64,000 bases of DNA from Clostridia bacterium (GTDB taxonomy: Bacteria > Bacillota > Clostridia > Lachnospirales > Lachnospiraceae). Position 1 is the stretch's first letter, and each line of letters starts with the position of its first letter. The notes under the pieces are model-generated. The model worked only from the letters and a program-made list of their open reading frames with translations. It searched no databases and was not told the origin of the DNA. Shown here piece after piece: positions 58,266-64,000 of this stretch. A program made the position numbers and the translations under genes. The stretch covers positions 1 through 64,000 of the forward strand of contig SAAB01000013.1 of assembly GCA_009929615.1 (NCBI GenBank), in the 5' to 3' direction.

Positions 58266-58964
58266 TTATCTTTCATGCGGATATAACTGATTCTTATCCC
58301 GGATAATCATGCCACCCACACCGTGAACACTGAAAAGTTCAAGGAGAAGGGAATGTTCAATTCTGCCATCCAGTAAATGAACACGGTTAACGCCTGCTTC
58401 TATGGCATCCTTACCAAGCTCCATCTGCTTATGAAGTTCTTCCGGCAGTATGTCTTTTGCCCTTCCATTATTGACATCCTCAACAGTCAATGCACCATAG
58501 GACTCCCCTGTGTTTTTGGACAAATAAATAAGTTTATCCGCAGACATACATACAGCAACTTCCTTAGCTGTCTCTTCAGGGTCAATATAAACGGTTTCTG
58601 TATCCACATCATTCGGCACAATAACCGGTATGTATCCATTATCCAAAGTCATATGCAGCGTCTGTATATCAATGCCACAGACCCCGATCGCCTTCGGTCC
58701 ATATAATTCAATCAATTTAGCAATACGTTTGTTTTCCCGAAACTTATCCATGCCCATCCGTGTATCGTGAACGACAATCGGTTTCATTCCAACAGAACTA
58801 AGGAGTGCAATATCCTGCATCAGGGATTTCTCTTCCATCCCATCCAGCCATTCACTGCATCCATATTCTATAACAACAACTTTCTGATTAAAATCCCGAA
58901 TATATGGCAAAGCATCTATTAATATATCCGCTTTATGCTCAATCTCTTCCATAAAATCACTCAT
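58266..58964 (-). CDS. Acetylglutamate-kinase-like protein with lost catalytic residues
   Basis: 232 residues of the amino acid kinase fold, closest to acetylglutamate kinase (ArgB, about 290 residues): the C-terminal block VNRVHLLDGRIEHSLLLELF then GVGGMII is nearly the ArgB ending. The catalytic parts are changed: the N-terminal VIKxGG reads VVVIEYGCSEW (Lys to Glu), the glycine-rich VHGGG reads VVHDTRMG, the NxNAD region reads YIDPEE, and LTDVxG reads YLSKNTG (Asp to Lys). Kinase activity is therefore unlikely; a binding, sensory or altered-enzyme role is inferred. It has its own promoter and lies upstream of the sigma-54 activator. Confidence 0.8.
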   Translation of the reverse strand: MSDFMEEIEHKADILIDALPYIRDFNQKVVVIEYGCSEWLDGMEEKSLMQDIALLSSVGMKPIVVHDTRMGMDKFRENKRIAKLIELYGPKAIGVCGIDIQTLHMTLDNGYIPVIVPNDVDTETVYIDPEETAKEVAVCMSADKLIYLSKNTGESYGALTVEDVNNGRAKDILPEELHKQMELGKDAIEAGVNRVHLLDGRIEHSLLLELFSVHGVGGMIIRDKNQLYPHER

Positions 58965-58999
58965 TATCTTATTCTTCTTTCTGTATTTTATAGATATAG

Positions 59000-59028
59000 A
59001 TTTTAATACATATTTCTTTGAAATGCAA
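59000..59028 (-). promoter_or_regulatory. Predicted sigma-A promoter of the acetylglutamate-kinase-like gene
   Basis: TTGCAT, a 17-base spacer and TAAAAT on the minus strand, about 36 bases before the ATG at 58964. Confidence 0.5.
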
Positions 59029-59031
59029 TGG

Positions 59032-59595
59032 CTATATCAGCCGCCGGGTACTTTCCATAAACTTTCTGAACTCCTCAGGCCATATGCAAAACTCCGGATT
59101 ATCCTCAAGGAGTTCTTTATAGACTTCCTCCACGTCCATCCAGATTAATTCCTCTATCTCTTCTCTTTGATAATAAAGTGTGTCCAGAGAAACCTCTAAA
59201 TCAAGCAGATATACATAATTCACTTCATAGTTTTTAAAAGGTGTTCCATAAAAATCAAAAGTTCCGCCGACCATCTGTTTAAACAGAAATTTCAGATGTT
59301 TCTTCACCGTCGAAATTCCAAGTTCTTCTTCCAGTTCCCGAAGAGCTGTTGATATAAAGGTTTCTCCCGCAGTCATGTGACCGGCACAGGAAACATCCAG
59401 ACATCCCGGAAAAGAATCCTTATCTCTGCGGCGTCGTTGAAGAAGTACCTGAAAACTCCCATCAGACTGAATATTACGTATAACCCAGACATGGGAACCG
59501 CCGTGAATATCCCCATCCCTGTGAACAGCTTCTCTTTCTTTGGTTTTACCTAATTTATTACCTTCTTCGTCAAGTAATTCAAAATATTCTGCCAT
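59032..59595 (-). CDS. Nudix hydrolase, IPP-isomerase-like subgroup
   Basis: 187 residues. The Nudix box is complete: GHMTAGETFISTALRELEEE then LGI (about 77-99), matching Gx5Ex7REUxEExGU. The N-terminal EYFELLDEEGNKLGKTKERE and FQVLLQRRRRDKDSFPGCLD resemble the YfcD and isopentenyl-diphosphate-isomerase-like subgroup. It probably hydrolyses a nucleoside diphosphate derivative; isomerase activity is less likely because the full IDI signature is not seen. It is 27 bases after hemL and may end that operon. Confidence 0.9.
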   Translation of the reverse strand: MAEYFELLDEEGNKLGKTKEREAVHRDGDIHGGSHVWVIRNIQSDGSFQVLLQRRRRDKDSFPGCLDVSCAGHMTAGETFISTALRELEEELGISTVKKHLKFLFKQMVGGTFDFYGTPFKNYEVNYVYLLDLEVSLDTLYYQREEIEELIWMDVEEVYKELLEDNPEFCIWPEEFRKFMESTRRLI

Positions 59596-59622
59596 ATAAA
59601 TACCTGTCCATTCTTTTTGTCG

Positions 59623-60909
59623 TTAATTCTGCCACTGGCTCAGTGCTTTTTCAATAGCCTCAACCGTTTTTTCAATATCCTCATCACTATGAATACCACT
59701 GACAAACAGGGCTTCAAACTGAGATGGTGCAATATATATGCCATTATCCAGCATAACTTTAAAATACATTTTAAAGGCTTCCAAATCCGAAGATGCTGCC
59801 GTTTCATAATTTGTTACCGGAACATCTGTGAAAAACAAACTCATTAAAGAACCGCAGCGGTTGCATAGGGCTTTCAGATGATATTTTTCAATATTCTTCA
59901 AAAAAGCTTTTTCAAGCTTTTCAGCCTGTGCTTCCGCCTGCTTATAAATCTCCGGATGGTTTTTAAGAATCTCCAAAGTCTTAATTCCTGCCGCAACAGC
60001 AATTGGATTTCCTGATAAAGTCCCTGCCTGATAAACAGGCCCTGAAGGTGAAACCATCTCCATAATCTCTTTTTTACCACCATAGACTGCCAAAGGCATA
60101 CCGCCTCCAACAATTTTTCCCATGGTCGTCATATCCGGTATCACATGATAATACCCCTGTGCTCCTGAATATCCCAACCGGAATCCTGTAATAACTTCAT
60201 CAAAAATAAGGACTGCTCCATATTCTTTCGTTATCTCACGAAGTCCTTCTAAAAACCCGGGTTCGGGAAGAACTACGCCCATATTGGCCGCCACCGGTTC
60301 CACAATAAGTGCAGCAATATCACTGCCATGGGTTTCAAATAATTCCTTCACACTGTCCAGATTGTTATAAACTGCTGTCAACGTCTTAGAGGCATAGGCT
60401 TCCGGCACGCCGGCACTGTCAGGAACATTCTGGGTCATCAGGCCCGAACCTGCCTTGACCAAAAGTCCATCCGCATGGCCATGATAACAGCCTTCGAATT
60501 TAATGATATAGTCCCTTCCTGTATAACCCCTGGCCGCACGAATCGCACTCATTACCGCCTCCGTACCCGAATTAACCAGCCGAGCCATTTCCACAGAAGG
60601 TACGGCATCAATAATCATTTCACAGAGTGTCACTTCTCCCGCTGTCGGTGCCCCATAACTGGTTCCCCTGCGAACGGCATCACATATGGCATCTACTACG
60701 GAAGGATTGGCATGCCCCAGAATCATCGGTCCCCAGGAACCGATAAAATCGATATAATCATGACCATCTATATCGTAAATATGACTGCCTTCTGCCCTCT
60801 CGATAAATCTCGGGGTCATTCCAACGGAACGGTAAGCCCGTACCGGACTGCTCACGCCTCCCGGCATCAGCTTACATGCTTTTTCAAAAATCTCCTGACT
60901 TCTATCCAT
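59623..60909 (-). CDS. hemL: Glutamate-1-semialdehyde 2,1-aminomutase
   Basis: 428 residues, the standard size. It makes 5-aminolevulinate from glutamate-1-semialdehyde in the C5 pathway. Landmarks: MPGGVSSPVRAYRSVGMTPR, SWGPMILGHANPSV, MARLVNSGTEAVMSAIRAAR, KFEGCYHGHADGLLVKAGSG, LIFDEVITGFRLGYSGAQGY and the PLP lysine in DMTTMGKIVGGGMPLAVYGG (about 265). It lies 12 bases after hemB. hemA would be expected upstream of hemC beyond the window. Confidence 0.97.
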   Translation of the reverse strand: MDRSQEIFEKACKLMPGGVSSPVRAYRSVGMTPRFIERAEGSHIYDIDGHDYIDFIGSWGPMILGHANPSVVDAICDAVRRGTSYGAPTAGEVTLCEMIIDAVPSVEMARLVNSGTEAVMSAIRAARGYTGRDYIIKFEGCYHGHADGLLVKAGSGLMTQNVPDSAGVPEAYASKTLTAVYNNLDSVKELFETHGSDIAALIVEPVAANMGVVLPEPGFLEGLREITKEYGAVLIFDEVITGFRLGYSGAQGYYHVIPDMTTMGKIVGGGMPLAVYGGKKEIMEMVSPSGPVYQAGTLSGNPIAVAAGIKTLEILKNHPEIYKQAEAQAEKLEKAFLKNIEKYHLKALCNRCGSLMSLFFTDVPVTNYETAASSDLEAFKMYFKVMLDNGIYIAPSQFEALFVSGIHSDEDIEKTVEAIEKALSQWQN

Positions 60910-60921
60910 AAAATACGAACC

Positions 60922-61893
60922 TCACTCTTTCAGCCAACGGGCAATATCCAGTGCATAATAGGTAATTATCATTTTTGCACCGGCCCGTTTAAAGGCTGTC
61001 ATTGTCTCCATAACCACTCTTTTTTCATCAATCCATCCATTCAGGGCGGCGGCTTTCATCATCGAGTATTCACCACTCACACTATAAGTACAGATTGGCA
61101 TTGGAAATTCATCCGCAATCATTTTCAAAATATCGAGATAGGCCATCCCCGGTTTTACCATTAAGATGTCCGCCCCCTCTTCCATATCCAGCTCAGCTTC
61201 AATAAGCGCCTCTTTTTTATTACGCCAATCCATCTGATAGGATTTTCTGTCTCCAAAAGACGGAGCTGAATGTGCCGCATCCCGGAAAGGGCCATAATAA
61301 GCCGAGGCATATTTTATGCTGTAGGCCATAATCAAAACATCTTCAAATCCGGAATCATCTAGTTTTTTACGCATATGTCCGATACGTCCATCCATCATAT
61401 CCGAAGGTGCTACAATATCCGCGCCGGCTTCAGCGCAGCTAAGTGCAGCCCTTGACAGTAATTCAAGGGTTTCATCATTGAGAACCTTTCCCTCATAAAT
61501 AAGACCGCAGTGTCCATGGTCTGTATATTCGCAAAGACAGATATCTGCAATACATATCATCTCCGGATAAATTTCTTTTGTCAGCCGAATAGCCCGTTGA
61601 ACAATGCCCTCCGGATTATAGGCCTGGCTTCCTAAGGCATCCTTATGATTTGGCACGCCAAAAAATAAAAGACTTCTTACACCAGTATCCCACACTTCTT
61701 TTAAATGTACTTTAAATGTATCTAAAGAATAATGAAAAATTCCGGGCATTGATGAAATTTCATCCTGTACCCCTTCACCTTCGACAACAAAAACCGGATA
61801 AATTAAATCCGATATATTCACATCATATTCATGTATCATGTCCCGAATGGCCTGCGAAACCCTCAGCCGCCTTGGTCTCCTTAACATTTCCAC
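60922..61893 (-). CDS. hemB: Porphobilinogen synthase
   Basis: 323 residues. It condenses two 5-aminolevulinate to porphobilinogen. The metal site is seen in ADICLCEYTDHGHCGLI near 117 (Cys-x-Cys...His...Cys, the zinc type), and the Schiff-base lysines in VLIMAYSIKYASAYYGPFRD near 195 and DILMVKPGMAYLDILKM near 246. RRLRVSQAIRDMIHEYDVNI at the start is the family N-terminus. It lies seven bases after the cobA-hemD gene and 12 before hemL. Confidence 0.97.
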   Translation of the reverse strand: MEMLRRPRRLRVSQAIRDMIHEYDVNISDLIYPVFVVEGEGVQDEISSMPGIFHYSLDTFKVHLKEVWDTGVRSLLFFGVPNHKDALGSQAYNPEGIVQRAIRLTKEIYPEMICIADICLCEYTDHGHCGLIYEGKVLNDETLELLSRAALSCAEAGADIVAPSDMMDGRIGHMRKKLDDSGFEDVLIMAYSIKYASAYYGPFRDAAHSAPSFGDRKSYQMDWRNKKEALIEAELDMEEGADILMVKPGMAYLDILKMIADEFPMPICTYSVSGEYSMMKAAALNGWIDEKRVVMETMTAFKRAGAKMIITYYALDIARWLKE

Positions 61894-61900
61894 AGTTTTA

Positions 61901-63412
61901 TCACTCCTTAATGTTCAACTGACATAAACAGTCTGTCAGTCCATCTATTGTATATTCTTCAGCAGTTGCAAAAACCTTCAGCCCGGCTTCCTCTGCCATA
62001 CCGGCTGTGACCGGACCAATACAAAGGATTGGTGGACAGTTTTCTATCTCTCCTGCCATTTCCGTAAATGCCCGGACTGCTGAACCACTGGCAAAGGTTA
62101 TATAATCCACACCTTTCAGGGCCCGGTCTAAAATATCCTTTTTACGCCAGTCAGTCCGGGTCTCATAAGCCGGAACATCCGTGTATGTCAGCCCCTTTTC
62201 GTCAAAGCACCGGTTAATTGCCTGTGAACCTTCCTTTGCTCGAAAAATCATGATTTTCTCATCCGAGGACACATTCATTGTCAGCCCCTGTGCCAAAGCC
62301 TCTGACGTATAGCTTTCCGGCATATAATCTGCTAAAAAGCCATAGTCTTTTAACGTTTCTGCTGTACCGGAACCAACAACCGCAAATTTAAGCTGATCTG
62401 TCTGTCTGTAGTCTATGTCGTAGCTTTTCAATGTATCAAAAAATAAGGATACGCCTCTGCTGCTTGTAAAAACAATCCAGGAAAAATCCGAAATCTCTTC
62501 AATAATTTCTTTTAAAGCTGATTCCTTCGCCGGTTCTGTATAAATAAGACTTACATCTATCGGTTCTGCCCCAGCCTGCAAAAAACTGCTATGCTGCTTT
62601 CTTACCAAGTCCCGGGTACCCGTCAGCAGAATACGTTTTCCTCGAAGAGGCTGCTCTCTCTGCCAGTCCAGAATATCGGATAGCTCCGCCACCTGACCAA
62701 CCACAAGAATTCCCGGTGGATGCATTCCCGCCATCTTTGCATCATTAACAATCGTTCCCAAAGTGCCTGTAACTACTTTCTGGTTTCCTGTGGTCCCATT
62801 TGTAATGACCGCTGCCGGAGTCGCTTCGTCTTTTCCATACTTCACCAACGAACTCTGAATTTCAGCCATTCTCTGGATTCCCATCAAAAAAACAAGGGTT
62901 CCACCAGACTTTGCCAGAACCTCATAGTCCACTGTACTTTCCTCCGGCTGTTCGTGGCCCGTAATAAAATGGACCTGAGCTGCCATTCCCCGATGGGTCA
63001 CCGGAATACCGGCATAGGCAGGCACGCTGTAAGCGGAAGATACTCCCGGAACAATCTCAAAAGGAATTTCTGCCATTTTTAATACCAGAGCTTCTTCTCC
63101 GCCACGGCCAAAAATAAAAGGGTCTCCCCCTTTCAAACGCACTACCGACTTTCCCTCAAAGGCTTTTTCAAGCAATAACTCCTGAATTTCGTTTTGAGGC
63201 ATGTGGTGATGACCGGCCCGTTTTCCTGCATATATTAATTCAGCATTTTCATCCGCTTCATTTAAAAGTGCATTCGAAGCCAGATAATCATAAATAATGA
63301 CATCTGCATGACGAATACACCACAGTCCTTTAACCGTCAACAGCCCCGGATCTCCCGGTCCCGCTCCAACGAGATAAACCTTTCCTTTTTCCACAGTTTT
63401 TCTCCATTTCAT
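61901..63412 (-). CDS. cobA-hemD: Uroporphyrinogen-III C-methyltransferase / uroporphyrinogen-III synthase fusion
   Basis: 503 residues. The first half (about 8-245) is a SAM methyltransferase: GKVYLVGAGPGDPGLLTVKG, DVIIYDYLASNALL, VVRLKGGDPFIFGRGGEEAL, GVSSAYSVPAYAGIPVTHRG. The second half (about 255-500) is HemD, with RGKRILLTGTRDLVRKQHSS, WIVFTSSRGVSLFFDTL and ILCIGPVTAGMAEEAGLKVF. Together they convert hydroxymethylbilane to precorrin-2, so the route leads to siroheme or cobalamin rather than mainly to heme. ATG at 63412 overlaps the hemC stop (ATGA); a GTG at 63394 after GGAG is an equally plausible start. Such fusions are common in Clostridia. Confidence 0.95.
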   Translation of the reverse strand: MKWRKTVEKGKVYLVGAGPGDPGLLTVKGLWCIRHADVIIYDYLASNALLNEADENAELIYAGKRAGHHHMPQNEIQELLLEKAFEGKSVVRLKGGDPFIFGRGGEEALVLKMAEIPFEIVPGVSSAYSVPAYAGIPVTHRGMAAQVHFITGHEQPEESTVDYEVLAKSGGTLVFLMGIQRMAEIQSSLVKYGKDEATPAAVITNGTTGNQKVVTGTLGTIVNDAKMAGMHPPGILVVGQVAELSDILDWQREQPLRGKRILLTGTRDLVRKQHSSFLQAGAEPIDVSLIYTEPAKESALKEIIEEISDFSWIVFTSSRGVSLFFDTLKSYDIDYRQTDQLKFAVVGSGTAETLKDYGFLADYMPESYTSEALAQGLTMNVSSDEKIMIFRAKEGSQAINRCFDEKGLTYTDVPAYETRTDWRKKDILDRALKGVDYITFASGSAVRAFTEMAGEIENCPPILCIGPVTAGMAEEAGLKVFATAEEYTIDGLTDCLCQLNIKE

Positions 63413-64000
63413 CCCTTATTTAAAAGTTTTTCCGCCAATTTTTGTCCAAGTTCTCCGGCTTCAGAAATCCCACCGGTCACTTCTGTGTATAACATCGTCT
63501 TTCCGTCCTGTGCGAAGCCGCCTTTTATCCGCAGCCTTTCGCCATCAATCCATGAACACGCCCCCGCCGGAGCATTACAGCCTCCGCCAATGTATTTCAG
63601 GAAATTCCGTTCCGCCTGCAGCATATATGCCGCCTTTTCCTCATTAATCGTCTGGCAGACGCTTCTGAATTCCGGCACCTTTAAAAGTTCTTCGGCGACC
63701 TCTACTGCCAGAATTGCCTGACCTGCTGCCGGAAGATATTCTTCGCTGTCCAAAACTTCATAATAAAATTTATTATAAAAATCTTTATATTCATCCGCAG
63801 AATCCCGGCGAAGCCGTTCAAGACCTGCCCTCGCTAAAACGATGGCATCGTACTGGCCTTCATCAAGTTTTTTAAGTCGAGTCTGCACATTTCCCCGTAT
63901 TTCTTTTGTCTCAATCTGTGGATTCAGCATCTGAAGCTGCAGTTTACGTCTAAGACTTCCCGTACCGATAATGCTGCCTGGTTTCATACAGACTATAGGC
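63409..64000 (-). CDS. hemC: Hydroxymethylbilane synthase, C-terminal part (partial)
   Basis: The window holds about 197 codons of the 3' end; the N-terminal third lies beyond base 64000. The visible part begins just before IIGTGSLRRKLQLQML, the conserved GTSSLRR block (with Gly for the usual Ser), then IRGNVQTRLKKLDEGQYDAI, VLARAGLERLR, AAGQAILAVEVAEE and the dipyrromethane-cofactor cysteine in YIGGGCNAPAGACSWIDGER. It assembles four porphobilinogens to hydroxymethylbilane. The stop overlaps the cobA-hemD start. The ATG at 63987 is internal, not the true start. Confidence 0.95.
   Translation of the reverse strand, partial: PIVCMKPGSIIGTGSLRRKLQLQMLNPQIETKEIRGNVQTRLKKLDEGQYDAIVLARAGLERLRRDSADEYKDFYNKFYYEVLDSEEYLPAAGQAILAVEVAEELLKVPEFRSVCQTINEEKAAYMLQAERNFLKYIGGGCNAPAGACSWIDGERLRIKGGFAQDGKTMLYTEVTGGISEAGELGQKLAEKLLNKG

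Noticed and set aside
58266-58964. Calling the acetylglutamate-kinase-like gene argB
   Set aside because: The catalytic Lys, glycine loop and Asp are replaced, so naming it argB would assign an activity the residues do not support.

Overview
The window is a gene-dense piece of a low-to-moderate GC, Gram-positive, endospore-forming anaerobe, most likely a member of the Lachnospiraceae or a close relative in the Clostridia. This rests on PolC-type replicative polymerase, the nusA-ylxR-ylxQ-infB order, a complete spoIIIA operon, spoIVB, a membrane pyrophosphatase, a flavodiiron protein, two-subunit iron-sulfur serine dehydratase, AGGAGG-type ribosome binding sites and frequent TTG/GTG starts. 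No tRNA, rRNA, CRISPR array, IS element or prophage gene was seen. Almost everything is on the minus strand; plus-strand islands are hppA, sdaAB-sdaAA, the D-cysteine desulfhydrase-like gene, the glycerate kinase and aroE.

Region 1 (1-14.9 kb) is a long conserved housekeeping series read right to left: pyrH, frr, uppS, cdsA, dxr, rseP, ispG, polC, then a diacylglycerol-kinase-like gene, then rimP, nusA, ylxR, ylxQ and infB (cut by the window edge). It couples translation, isoprenoid precursor, undecaprenyl and phospholipid synthesis and replication. A 700-base non-coding stretch (2641-3339) splits it and holds an array of hairpin-forming repeats whose stems vary but stay complementary. It is the most unusual structure in the window.

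Region 2 (15-25 kb) is a mixture of short units: a sodium/proton-pumping pyrophosphatase, serine dehydratase, thioredoxin reductase, a PLP desulfhydrase, a free-standing Spo0A-type DNA-binding domain, a PIN-PhoH ATPase, two single-domain TrkA-type NAD-binding proteins and a flavodoxin-fold reductase.

Region 3 (24.7-40.1 kb) reads right to left as spoIIIAA-AH, asp23-like, nusB, xseA, xseB, ispA, dxs, tlyA, nadK, argR, recN, spoIVB. This is the classical clostridial arrangement, except that spo0A, which usually follows spoIVB, is not there.

Region 4 (40.2-50.7 kb) has a PadR-controlled membrane/envelope module (padR, DUF1700-like, DUF4097-like, PspC) with a consensus promoter and an overlapping palindrome, then glycerate kinase, a tyrosine phosphatase, a flavodiiron protein, methylglyoxal synthase, a family 2 glycosidase, a short pyruvate kinase, a patatin-like lipase and efp.

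Region 5 (50.7-64 kb) holds yqeG, exonuclease III, a DUF523 protein, a CobD/HisC-like aminotransferase, aroD, aroE, aroK, an acyl-CoA dehydrogenase behind a good sigma-54 promoter next to a sigma-54 activator gene, a degenerate acetylglutamate-kinase-like protein, a Nudix hydrolase and the tetrapyrrole operon hemC-cobA/hemD-hemB-hemL (hemC cut by the window edge).
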